Origin: Verrucomicrobiales bacterium
GTDB lineage: Bacteria; Verrucomicrobiota; Verrucomicrobiia; Limisphaerales; J093
Direction: 5' to 3'
Assembly: GCA_015075445.1 (NCBI GenBank)
Contig: JABTUJ010000016.1
Coordinates: 20,363 to 84,362 of the forward strand
DNA length: 64,000 nt
In this document: positions 51,536 to 59,845 of the stretch, in pieces
Position numbering within the stretch: position 1 is the first letter of the stretch
Layout of the letters: each line of letters starts with the position of its first letter
Position numbers and translations under genes: made by a program
The notes under the pieces: model-generated
Database searches by the model: none
The model's input: only the letters and a program-made list of their open reading frames with translations
Told to the model about the DNA's origin: nothing

Positions 51536-52189
51536 ATGTCGGACATCTTTCCGAAATGGACCAATAAGCTGCCCGGGTACGTGATCCTCGGCGGCGCGCT
51601 GTTGGGCACCGCGGTTGTGGCCGGCACGTGGTACTACTTCACCCCGAAATACACCCGCGTCGGGTACCAGCCCCTCCAGCCGGTCAGCTTCTCCCACCAC
51701 ATCCACGTCGAGCAGCTCGGCATGGATTGCCGCTATTGCCACAACGGCGTCGAGTCCTCCTACCACTCGAACATCCCGTCCAGCACCACCTGCATGAACT
51801 GCCACAACCAGGTGCTCAAGGACGATCCCAAGCTCGCGCTCGTGCGCGAGAGCGCCGCCGCCGGCAAGCCCATCCCCTGGGTCTGGATCCACAAGACCCC
51901 CGACTACGTCTACTTCAATCACGCCGTCCACGTGAACCGCGGCATCAGTTGCGTCGAGTGCCACGGGCAGATCAACCTCATGGACGAGGTGCAGCACGCC
52001 CAGCCCCTCAGCATGACGTTCTGCCTCGACTGCCACCGGCACCCCGAGGCCTTCCTCCGCCCGCCCGAGCAGGTCTACAACCTCAACTGGAAGCCCGACG
52101 ACCCCACCCGCCAGCTCGCCCAGGGCCGCCGCTTCCTCGAGGAATGGAAGGTCGAACGGCTCGAGCATTGCTCCGCCTGCCACCGATGA
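51536..52189 (+). CDS. actA: alternative complex III pentahaem cytochrome c subunit ActA
   Basis: 217 residues. One N-terminal membrane segment (YVILGGALLGTAVVAGTWYY) anchors a periplasmic domain with five CxxCH sites (CRYCH, CMNCH, CVECH, CLDCH, CSACH), the pentahaem signature of ActA. ACIII oxidises quinol and passes electrons to periplasmic cytochrome c, replacing the bc1 complex. It is the first gene of an operon running to 63068; its stop overlaps the actB ATG (ATGA). Confidence 0.96.
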   Translation: MSDIFPKWTNKLPGYVILGGALLGTAVVAGTWYYFTPKYTRVGYQPLQPVSFSHHIHVEQLGMDCRYCHNGVESSYHSNIPSSTTCMNCHNQVLKDDPKLALVRESAAAGKPIPWVWIHKTPDYVYFNHAVHVNRGISCVECHGQINLMDEVQHAQPLSMTFCLDCHRHPEAFLRPPEQVYNLNWKPDDPTRQLAQGRRFLEEWKVERLEHCSACHR

Positions 52190-55100
52190 AGACCGCCCCC
52201 GCTCCCTGCCCGACCCCGGAGACCGGCCCGCCGTACTGGCGCAGCCTGGAACAACTGGCCGACACCCCCGGCTTCCGGGAATGGCTCGAGCGGGAGTTCC
52301 CCGACGGCGCCAGCGAGCTCAAGGACCCGGTCTCCCGCCGTCACTTCGTCCAGATCATGTCCGCCTCCTTCCTCCTGATGGGAGTCGGACTCACCACCGG
52401 CTGTCGGCGCCCGCAGGAGACCATCCTTCCCTTCAGCAAGCTCCCGCCGGGCTACACCCACGGCGTGCCCCAGTACTTCGCCACGGCCATGCCCCTCCGG
52501 GCCCACGCCGTGCCCGTGCTGGTCAAGTCCTACGACGGCCGGCCGGTCAAAATCGAAGGCAACCCCGACCACCCGCTCAACCGCCGCGGCGACGGCGAAC
52601 CCGCCCGGCCTCATGGCGGCACGGACGCCCTCACCCAGGCCTCGCTGCTCAACCTCTACGACCCCGACCGCGCCCACCGCTTCACCCATCAGCGCGAGAA
52701 CGTCGCGCGCGAAAAGGCCCTGGACGCCCTCGCCGCCGTCGGTCAGGCGGCCCGCGCCAACCAGGGCCAGGGTCTTTGCTTCCTCACCGGCCGCAACCTC
52801 TCCCCTTCCGTCGTCCGCCTCAGCCGCCAACTGCGCGAGAGCTTCCCGCGCGCCCGCGGGTTCATCCACGAACCGGCGGACTTCGACGTCCTCCGCGAGG
52901 CGGCCACCCTGGCGTTCGGCACTCCCGTCCAGCCCACATATCACCTGGACCAGGCCCAGCGGATCCTGGCGCTGGACTGTGATTTCCTGGGGACCGAGGA
53001 GGATGCCTGGCATTGGACCCGCGGCTTCGCGCGGGCCCGCAAGCTCGCTTCCGCCCAGGCCGGCATGAGCCGCCTCTACGCGGTCGAGAGCCTGATGACG
53101 CTGACCGGCACCAACGCCGACCATCGCCTGCGTCTGCCCTCGAGCCAGGTGTTGCCCTTCGTGGCCACCCTGCTCGCCGAACTGCTCAAGCGAAACCAGA
53201 ACGCCACCGTTCCCGCCGCGACGGAATTCGGCGCCGTCCTCGCCCCCCTGGCCGCGGCGCTTCCGGCCGAGGCCCGGACCTGGGCCATTGCCTGTCTGGA
53301 AGATCTGCTCGCGCATCCGGGCCAGTCCGTGGTCCTCACCGGCTACCGTCAGCCGCTGGCGGTCCATGTGCTGGCCCAGGCCCTCAACTTCCATCTGGGC
53401 GCCCTGGGCAAAACGGTGCGGCTGGTTCCCGAACCGGACCTGGGTGCGGGCACGTTGGCAGACCTGGCCCGGGCTCTCCAGGCTGGCGAAGTGGAAACCC
53501 TGGTGATCCTGGGTGGCAATCCGGCGTTCACGGCCCCGGCGGATCTGGAATGGCCCGCCGCCCAGCGCCGCGCCAAGACGGTGATCCGCCTGGGCTTTCA
53601 CGAAGACGAGACCTTCGCCTTCTGCGACTGGCACCTCCCGATGGCGCACTACCTCGAGTCGTGGGGTGACGCCCTTGCAGCGCAACGGAACACTGGTGCC
53701 CATCAGCCGCTCATCGAACCGTTGTTCAGCGGATTGACCGACCTCGAGGTGCTCGCCCGCATCGGCGGGCTGCCGGCCACCCGGCCCTACGACATCGTCC
53801 GCGAGACCTTCCGCGCCGCGCACGGCGAAGGTTTCGAGGAAGCCTGGAAGCGCTTTCTGCACCAGGGTTATCTGGCGGACAGCGCCCCGGCCGAAGTGTC
53901 GGCGGCAGCGCTCCAATGGCCGGCCATCCGGACCGCCGTCCAGGCGGCGGCACCTCTCGCCGCTCCGAGCGCCCAAAGCCTGGAGGTGGTGTTCGTGCGC
54001 GACGCCAAACTGGACGACGGCCGGTTCAACAACAACGGCTGGCTCCAGGAACTGCCCGAACCGGTCACCAAGCTGACCTGGGACAACGCCTTTCTGGTCA
54101 GCCCGGCCACGGCCAAGAACCTCGGTTTCTACCGGGTGGAGAAGAACTACGTGGGCAGCGCGACCGCGCTCAAGACCCGCGTGCCCGTGGCCCGTCTCAC
54201 GCTGGGCGGGCGCACAGTTGAGGGACCCGTCTGGGTGCAGCCGGGCATGGCGGACAACGTCGTGGGCCTCACCCTGGGCTACGGCCGCGTGCGCACCGGC
54301 CGCGTGGGTCGCGGCGCTGGCTACAACGCCTACGCGGTCCGTAGTTCGAACGCGCTGCACCTGGCGGCCGGGGGTCAACTGGCGGCGGCGGGCCGGGATT
54401 ACGAGCTGGCCACGACCCAGAATCACTGGTCGATGATGGGCCGCCCGATCATCCGTGAGGCGACGCTGGCCGAGTACGAGAAGAACCCGCGGTTTGCGCG
54501 GGCGATGGACACGCCGGAGCCGAAGGCCGGCATGCAGCCGCTCTACCCCAACCCGCTCGACAAGCTGGCCGCGACCTCGCACCACCAATGGGCGATGTCG
54601 ATCGACCTCAACGGGTGTGTGGGTTGCTCGGCCTGCGTGGTTGCCTGCCAGAGCGAGAACAGCATTCCCATTGTCGGCAAGGAACAGGTCAGCCGGAACC
54701 GCGAGATGCACTGGATCCGGCTGGACCGGTACTACGTCGGGGGCGAGGACCAGCCGCAGATCGTCCAGCAACCGATGCTCTGTCAGCACTGCGAGGCGGC
54801 CCCCTGCGAGAGCGTCTGCCCGGTGAACGCCACCGTGCACGACCACGAAGGCCTCAACGTGATGGCCTACAACCGCTGCGTGGGCACCCGCTACTGCTCG
54901 AACAACTGCCCCTACAAAGTCCGCCGCTTCAACTTCTTCGACTACAACCGCCGCCCCCTGGACCAGCTCTACCGCAGTCCCCTGGTGTCCTTCAACGACG
55001 GCCAGTGGGAGATGAAACGCTGGTTCCAAAACCCCGACCGCGGCAGCAAGGCCCAGGACGAATGGGACCTGCTCAAGCTGGCCCGCAACCCGGACGTCTC

Positions 55101-55530
55101 GGTGCGCATGCGCGGCGTAATGGAGAAATGCACGTTCTGCACCCAGCGCATCGAGCAGGGCAAAATCGCCCAGAAGGTCAAGGCCGGCGCCTCGGGCGAC
55201 GTCGTGGTTCCCGATGGCGTCATCCGGCCCGCCTGTCAGCAGGCCTGCCCCGCCGACGCCATCACCTTCGGCAACCTGAAGGACCCGGACAGCGAGGTGA
55301 GCCGGGCCCGGGCGCACGAGCGCACCTATCTCGTGCTCGATTACCTGATGACCAAGCCCCGGGTCACCTATCTCGCCCGTGTCCGCAATCCGAACCCGCG
55401 CATGCCGGACCCGTACGAAACGCCGCTCAGCACGAAGGAATTCCTCGACCACGGCGGTATGCTGCACGGTCACCCGGCCGATGCCCACGCCGCTGACAGC
55501 GCGCACGGCGCCGCGAAAGGAGATCACTGA
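52186..55530 (+). CDS. actB: alternative complex III subunit ActB (molybdopterin-oxidoreductase-like + Fe-S)
   Basis: 1114 residues, a natural fusion. After ~45 residues comes a Tat-type signal (SRRHFVQIMSASFLLMGVGL) ending near a Cys, then a molybdopterin oxidoreductase-like domain (~70-780). In this family that domain lacks the pterin cofactor. An NrfC/HybA-like ferredoxin domain (~800-1060) has four Cys clusters starting with NGCVGCSACVVACQSEN, CQHCEAAPCESVCPVNA, CVGTRYCSNNCPYKVR and MEKCTFCTQRI with CQQACPADAI. These carry the [4Fe-4S] and [3Fe-4S] centres that take electrons from quinol at ActC/ActF to ActA. Its stop shares one base with the actC ATG. Confidence 0.96.
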   Translation: MKTAPAPCPTPETGPPYWRSLEQLADTPGFREWLEREFPDGASELKDPVSRRHFVQIMSASFLLMGVGLTTGCRRPQETILPFSKLPPGYTHGVPQYFATAMPLRAHAVPVLVKSYDGRPVKIEGNPDHPLNRRGDGEPARPHGGTDALTQASLLNLYDPDRAHRFTHQRENVAREKALDALAAVGQAARANQGQGLCFLTGRNLSPSVVRLSRQLRESFPRARGFIHEPADFDVLREAATLAFGTPVQPTYHLDQAQRILALDCDFLGTEEDAWHWTRGFARARKLASAQAGMSRLYAVESLMTLTGTNADHRLRLPSSQVLPFVATLLAELLKRNQNATVPAATEFGAVLAPLAAALPAEARTWAIACLEDLLAHPGQSVVLTGYRQPLAVHVLAQALNFHLGALGKTVRLVPEPDLGAGTLADLARALQAGEVETLVILGGNPAFTAPADLEWPAAQRRAKTVIRLGFHEDETFAFCDWHLPMAHYLESWGDALAAQRNTGAHQPLIEPLFSGLTDLEVLARIGGLPATRPYDIVRETFRAAHGEGFEEAWKRFLHQGYLADSAPAEVSAAALQWPAIRTAVQAAAPLAAPSAQSLEVVFVRDAKLDDGRFNNNGWLQELPEPVTKLTWDNAFLVSPATAKNLGFYRVEKNYVGSATALKTRVPVARLTLGGRTVEGPVWVQPGMADNVVGLTLGYGRVRTGRVGRGAGYNAYAVRSSNALHLAAGGQLAAAGRDYELATTQNHWSMMGRPIIREATLAEYEKNPRFARAMDTPEPKAGMQPLYPNPLDKLAATSHHQWAMSIDLNGCVGCSACVVACQSENSIPIVGKEQVSRNREMHWIRLDRYYVGGEDQPQIVQQPMLCQHCEAAPCESVCPVNATVHDHEGLNVMAYNRCVGTRYCSNNCPYKVRRFNFFDYNRRPLDQLYRSPLVSFNDGQWEMKRWFQNPDRGSKAQDEWDLLKLARNPDVSVRMRGVMEKCTFCTQRIEQGKIAQKVKAGASGDVVVPDGVIRPACQQACPADAITFGNLKDPDSEVSRARAHERTYLVLDYLMTKPRVTYLARVRNPNPRMPDPYETPLSTKEFLDHGGMLHGHPADAHAADSAHGAAKGDH

Positions 55531-56951
55531 TGGGCGCGACGGCCAAACTCGAGGTGCCCTGTCCGGTGCCGCCCCCGGAGCTCGAACGCGTCCCGCTCGT
55601 CGCCAACACCCGGTCGCTGGGCTGGATCTCGGACGCTGTGGCGGGCGTGGCCGAGGGCAAGACCCCGAAGTGGTGGTGGCCAGCGTTCCTCATCAGCCTG
55701 GTGATGATGTGCCTGTGCTTTGCCATGATCACCTACCTGATGTCCACGGGCGTGGGCGTCTGGGGGCTCGGGCACCCGGTCATGTGGGGCTGGGCCATCG
55801 TCAACTTCGTCTGGTGGATCGGCATCGGCCATGCCGGCACCCTCATCTCCGCCATCCTCTTCCTGCTTCGCCAGCGCTGGCGGACCGGGGTGAACCGCGC
55901 CGCCGAAGCCATGACCATCTTCGCCGTCATGTGCGCCGGCATCTTCCCCGTCATCCACGTGGGGCGCATCTGGCTGGCCTGGTGGCTGTTCCCCATCCCG
56001 AACGCCAACAGCATCTGGCCGCAGTTCCGTTCCCCGCTCATGTGGGACGTGTTTGCCGTCTCGACCTACTTCACCGTCTCGGTCCTGTTCTGGTACATGG
56101 GCCTGATCCCGGACCTGGCCGTGATGCGGGACCGGGCGCGCACGCGGCTGCGCAAGTTCGGTTATGGCCTGTTCGCCCTGGGCTGGACCGGCTCCAACCG
56201 GCATTGGAGCCACTACGAGAAGGCCTACCTCATCCTGGCCGGCCTGAGCACGCCGCTGGTGCTCTCCGTGCACTCCATCGTCTCCCTGGACTTCGCGGTC
56301 TCCCAGTTGCCCGGCTGGCACACCACCATCTTCCCGCCCTACTTCGTCGCCGGCGCCATCTTCTCCGGCTTTGGGATGGTGCTGACCCTGCTGATTCCCA
56401 TCCGGAAGCTGTGCGGGCTGGAGGACCTGATCACGATGCGGCACGTGGATCTGATGTGCAAGGTGACGCTGGCGACGGGCTCGATCGTCGGCTACGCCTA
56501 TGCCATGGAGGTGTTCATTGCCTGGTACAGTGGTAATCCCTACGAGCGCTACGCCTTCTGGAACCGCGCCTTCGGCCCCTACTGGTGGAGCTACTGGATC
56601 ATGATCGCCTGCAACGTGGTGATCCCGCAGCTCTTCTGGTTCAAGAAGGTCCGTCACCATCTCGTGGTGGTCTGGATCATCTCCATCCTGGTGAACATCG
56701 GGATGTGGTTCGAACGGTTTGTGATCGTGGTCACCACCCTGGCGCGCGAGTTCCTGCCCGCCAACTGGGGCTATTACACGCCCACGTGGGTGGACATCTG
56801 CACGTACCTCGGCACGTTCGGACTCTTCTTCACCTTCTTCCTGCTGTTTCTGCGCTTCCTCCCCATCATTGCCATTGCGGAGGTGAAAGGGGTCACGCCG
56901 CAGGCCGACCCGCATCACCCGCTGGGCGGCGCCAAGAAAGGAGGGCATTGA
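55530..56951 (+). CDS. actC: alternative complex III NrfD-like membrane subunit ActC
   Basis: 473 residues with about ten membrane helices, NrfD/PsrC (polysulfide reductase) family: FLISLVMMCLCFAMITYLMS, WWIGIGHAGTLISAILFLLR, VSTYFTVSVLFWYMGLIPDL and PLVLSVHSIVSLDFAVSQLP. The GxGHAGT..S segment and conserved Asp and His residues in the first four-helix bundle build the quinol site and possible proton path. It is paired with the homologous ActF and overlaps the actB stop by one base. Confidence 0.96.
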   Translation: MGATAKLEVPCPVPPPELERVPLVANTRSLGWISDAVAGVAEGKTPKWWWPAFLISLVMMCLCFAMITYLMSTGVGVWGLGHPVMWGWAIVNFVWWIGIGHAGTLISAILFLLRQRWRTGVNRAAEAMTIFAVMCAGIFPVIHVGRIWLAWWLFPIPNANSIWPQFRSPLMWDVFAVSTYFTVSVLFWYMGLIPDLAVMRDRARTRLRKFGYGLFALGWTGSNRHWSHYEKAYLILAGLSTPLVLSVHSIVSLDFAVSQLPGWHTTIFPPYFVAGAIFSGFGMVLTLLIPIRKLCGLEDLITMRHVDLMCKVTLATGSIVGYAYAMEVFIAWYSGNPYERYAFWNRAFGPYWWSYWIMIACNVVIPQLFWFKKVRHHLVVVWIISILVNIGMWFERFVIVVTTLAREFLPANWGYYTPTWVDICTYLGTFGLFFTFFLLFLRFLPIIAIAEVKGVTPQADPHHPLGGAKKGGH

Positions 56952-56954
56952 ACG

Positions 56955-57494
56955 ATGGCTGAGCCCGCCAAACCCTACGGTCTGCTGGCCGAGTTCGAGA
57001 CGCCGGCCGACGCCATGCATGCCGCCGAACGCGTGCGCGACGCCGGGTTCCGACGCTGGGATGTCTTCACGCCCTACCCGGTGCATGGCATGGACAAGGC
57101 CATGGGGTTAAAGAACTCGGTGGTCGGCTGGTTCTCCTTCCTCGGCGGCGTCGCGGGTTACACCAGTGGCATGCTGCTCATCTGGTGGATGAACCACTAC
57201 GACTATGCGATCCCCGTCGGCGGCAAACCCCTGTTCAGCCCCTTCTCGGCCTTCCCGCCTTCCTACGAGCTCACCATCCTGTTCGGCGCGTTCGGTGCCC
57301 TCTTTGGGATGCTGTTCCTGAACCGCCTGCCGCGGCTCCATCATCCGCTCCTCAAACACCGCCGCTTCGCGCTCGCCTCGCACGACCGCTTCTTCCTTGT
57401 GATCGAGACCAACGACCCGAAGTACCGGGACACGGAGACCCGGCAACTGCTCGAGTCCGCCGGCAGCCGGCGCATTGAAATGGTGGAGGACTGA
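56955..57494 (+). CDS. actD: alternative complex III subunit ActD (DUF3341)
   Basis: 179 residues. A cytoplasmic alpha/beta N-terminal domain (LLAEFETPADAMHAAERVRD) is followed by two membrane helices (LGGVAGYTSGMLLIWWMN; LTILFGAFGALFGMLFLNRL) and a C-terminal FFLVIETNDPKY segment. DUF3341 is the ActD subunit; it has no cofactor and supports the ActC/ActF core. It begins 3 bp after actC. Confidence 0.95.
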   Translation: MAEPAKPYGLLAEFETPADAMHAAERVRDAGFRRWDVFTPYPVHGMDKAMGLKNSVVGWFSFLGGVAGYTSGMLLIWWMNHYDYAIPVGGKPLFSPFSAFPPSYELTILFGAFGALFGMLFLNRLPRLHHPLLKHRRFALASHDRFFLVIETNDPKYRDTETRQLLESAGSRRIEMVED

Positions 57495-57496
57495 CC

Positions 57497-58138
57497 ATGC
57501 GCTATTTCCTGCTCGGCTTCCTCCTGCTCGGCCTGGTTGTGGTCAGCGTGGCCGGTTTCCGGGGCGGCATCACTCGGCGCCCGCCCATCGAACTGTTTCC
57601 GGACATGGACCGGCAGGCCAAGCTGCGCCCGCAATCCGCCCACGGGTTCTTCCCGGACGGTCTGGGCTCGCGGCTGCATCCGGACCAGACGATCCCGCGG
57701 AGCCAGCCGGTGCTGGTGGCGGGCACGCCGGTGCATCCCTTCGAGGATCATCCGTTCAACACGGGCTACGAACCCGGGACCACCAACTTCGTCCAGCACA
57801 GCCCCGTGCCGGTCTCCGAGACGCTGCTGGCGCGCGGCCGGGAGCGCTTTGCCATCCACTGCCAGCCCTGCCACGGCGCGGCGGGTGATGGCAAAGGGCC
57901 GACCACCAAGTACGGGATGGTGGTGATTGGGAACCTGCATGACCCGCGCATCGTCCAGCAGCCCGACGGCGAGATCTTTCACGTCATCAGCGAGGGCAGG
58001 AATCTCATGCAGGGCTATGCGGCCAACCTCACCGCGGCCGATCGCTGGGCGATCCTGGCCTATGTCCGGGCCCTGCAACTCAGCCACCTGGCGACGCTCG
58101 AAGAGGTGCCCGAAGGCCTGCGAGCCACCCTCAAGTGA
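57497..58138 (+). CDS. actE: alternative complex III monohaem cytochrome c subunit ActE
   Basis: 213 residues. The N-terminal membrane or lipid anchor (YFLLGFLLLGLVVVSVAG) lacks a Cys lipobox here. GITRRPPIELFPDMDRQAKL is typical of ActE. A class I cytochrome c domain follows with CQPCHGAAGDGKGP near 122 and a distal Met in GRNLMQGYA. It is the probable docking or exit haem passing electrons from ActA to soluble cytochrome c or directly to an oxidase. Confidence 0.95.
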   Translation: MRYFLLGFLLLGLVVVSVAGFRGGITRRPPIELFPDMDRQAKLRPQSAHGFFPDGLGSRLHPDQTIPRSQPVLVAGTPVHPFEDHPFNTGYEPGTTNFVQHSPVPVSETLLARGRERFAIHCQPCHGAAGDGKGPTTKYGMVVIGNLHDPRIVQQPDGEIFHVISEGRNLMQGYAANLTAADRWAILAYVRALQLSHLATLEEVPEGLRATLK

Positions 58139-58148
58139 TGCCTAGCCT

Positions 58149-59435
58149 ATGAGTGCCCTCTCCGATCTCCGCGCCGCCGCCGACCGTCCGCTGGACCTTT
58201 CCCGCTGGCGCAAGGTGCCCAACCTGCTCATCGGGATCGGCGCCGCGGGCGCGCTGCTCGGGCTGCTGCTGGACCGCGTCCAGTTCGGGTATTCCTGGCT
58301 GGTGGCGTTCATGTTTTTCCTGAGCCTGACGCTCGGGGCCTTGTTCCTCGTGCTCGTGCATCATCTCTTCGATGCGGGCTGGTCGGTGCCCATCCGGCGC
58401 TTCTGCGAGCATATCGCCTCGCTGCTGTTCCCCTGGATGGCGCTGGCGTTCATCCCCATCGCCCTGCTCGCGCCCTGGCTGTACGGCTGGATGCAGGTGC
58501 AGGATCCCCACGCCGACCACGCGTTGCACGCCAAGCTCCCGCTCTTCACCAAGCCCGGTTTCTATCTGGTAACGCTGGCCTGCTTCGGCATCTGGTGGTG
58601 GCTCTCGCACACCCTCCGGCGGCTCTCGCTGGCCCAGGACCGGGACGGGGCGGCCCACCACACCTATGCCATGCGTCGCGTTGCGTGCCTCGGCATCTTC
58701 CTGTTCGCCATCACCCTGACCCTGGCCGCCGTGCTCTGGATGAAGGGCCTGATGTACGAGTGGTTCTCGACCATGTACGGCGTGTACTACTTCGCCGGCA
58801 GCGTGTGGGTGACGCTGGGCACCGTGTACCTGATCACCATGATCCTCAAGCGCAACGGCACCCTCGAGCCGGTGCTCCACGAGCACCAGTTCTACTTCAT
58901 CGGGTCGCTCCTGTTCGCTTTCACCGTCTTTTACGCCTACATCCACTTCTCCCAGTACTTCATCATCTGGAACGCGAACATGCCCGAGGAGACGTTCTGG
59001 TACGTCGTGCGCGAGAAGGGCACGTGGTGGTACGTCGGCATGGTCATCATCTTCGGCCACTTCTTCCTGCCCTTCCTCGCCCTGCTGCGGATCGATCTCA
59101 AGCTGACGTTTGCCTGGATGATCCCGCTGTGCATCTGGACGTGGCTCATGCATTACGTGGACCTGGCGTTCAACATCCATCCCTACCGGCACGCCGCTGG
59201 CTATCCCTTCCAATGGGCCTGGCTGGACCTCGCCTGCAGCGCGCTCATCGGCGGCCTCCTCATCAAGCAGTTCCTGAACAAGTTCGGCAGTCACCCGCCG
59301 TACCCCCTCAAGGATCCCCGCCTCTGCGAGGCCATGGGCCATGTGCACTTTCATGCCTCCGCGATCTCGGGAGGTGAGATTGACGAGACCGACGAACTGG
59401 CCGACGGGCCGGAAGTGGTGGGAGGTGGCCGATGA
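58149..59435 (+). CDS. actF: alternative complex III NrfD-like membrane subunit ActF
   Basis: 428 residues with about ten membrane helices, a shorter relative of ActC: LLIGIGAAGALLGLLLDRVQ, FMFFLSLTLGALFLVLVHHL, LACFGIWWWLSHTLRRLSLA and MVIIFGHFFLPFLALLRIDL. It completes the pseudo-symmetric membrane core of ACIII. It starts 10 bp after actE; its stop overlaps the next ATG (ATGA). Confidence 0.95.
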   Translation: MSALSDLRAAADRPLDLSRWRKVPNLLIGIGAAGALLGLLLDRVQFGYSWLVAFMFFLSLTLGALFLVLVHHLFDAGWSVPIRRFCEHIASLLFPWMALAFIPIALLAPWLYGWMQVQDPHADHALHAKLPLFTKPGFYLVTLACFGIWWWLSHTLRRLSLAQDRDGAAHHTYAMRRVACLGIFLFAITLTLAAVLWMKGLMYEWFSTMYGVYYFAGSVWVTLGTVYLITMILKRNGTLEPVLHEHQFYFIGSLLFAFTVFYAYIHFSQYFIIWNANMPEETFWYVVREKGTWWYVGMVIIFGHFFLPFLALLRIDLKLTFAWMIPLCIWTWLMHYVDLAFNIHPYRHAAGYPFQWAWLDLACSALIGGLLIKQFLNKFGSHPPYPLKDPRLCEAMGHVHFHASAISGGEIDETDELADGPEVVGGGR

Positions 59436-59809
59436 AGCTGTGGGCGTGCTGTCAGGATTTGGATCGGGCGCGGGTCACTGCCTGGTTCCTGGGCATTGCG
59501 GGCACCTTCCTGCTCGTGGGCGGCCTCACCTGGTGGGTGATCCAGCGCACCCAACCCCCCGGCGTGGACACGGTCCGGGCGGCCTTGCGTTACCAGAACT
59601 TGGCGGAACTCCGCGCCGCCGACCACGCCAGCCTCACCACCGCGGGCATCATCGACGCCAATAAAGGTCTTTACCGGATTCCCATCACCAACGCCGTCGC
59701 GTTGTTCCTGCACCTCTGGCAGGACCCGGCCGCCGGCCGGGCGGACCTCCTCGCCCGCGTCGAGAAAGCCACTGCCAAACCGCCGGAGGTCCCGAGCGAA
59801 TACGAATAG
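59432..59809 (+). CDS. small membrane protein of the ACIII-oxidase operon
   Basis: 125 residues with one N-terminal membrane helix (AWFLGIAGTFLLVGGLTWWV). A periplasmic part follows (DTVRAALRYQNLAELRAADH; LYRIPITNAVALFLHLWQDP), then a charged tail. No cofactor motif. The phrase RIPI..A..L with a small helical domain is similar to proteins encoded at this place in other ACIII-oxidase clusters, but no name is recognised. Its ATGA overlap with actF argues for a subunit or assembly role. Confidence 0.72.
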   Translation: MKLWACCQDLDRARVTAWFLGIAGTFLLVGGLTWWVIQRTQPPGVDTVRAALRYQNLAELRAADHASLTTAGIIDANKGLYRIPITNAVALFLHLWQDPAAGRADLLARVEKATAKPPEVPSEYE

Positions 59810-59845
59810 CCCGGCGTGCCGCCGCGCCACCTGTCCCGCGCCACG

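Noticed and set aside
52075..55527. A very long open frame on the minus strand opposite actB (over 1100 codons).
   Set aside because: It mirrors the GC-rich, strongly matched actB frame; it shows no motifs and has the compositional bias of an antisense shadow.
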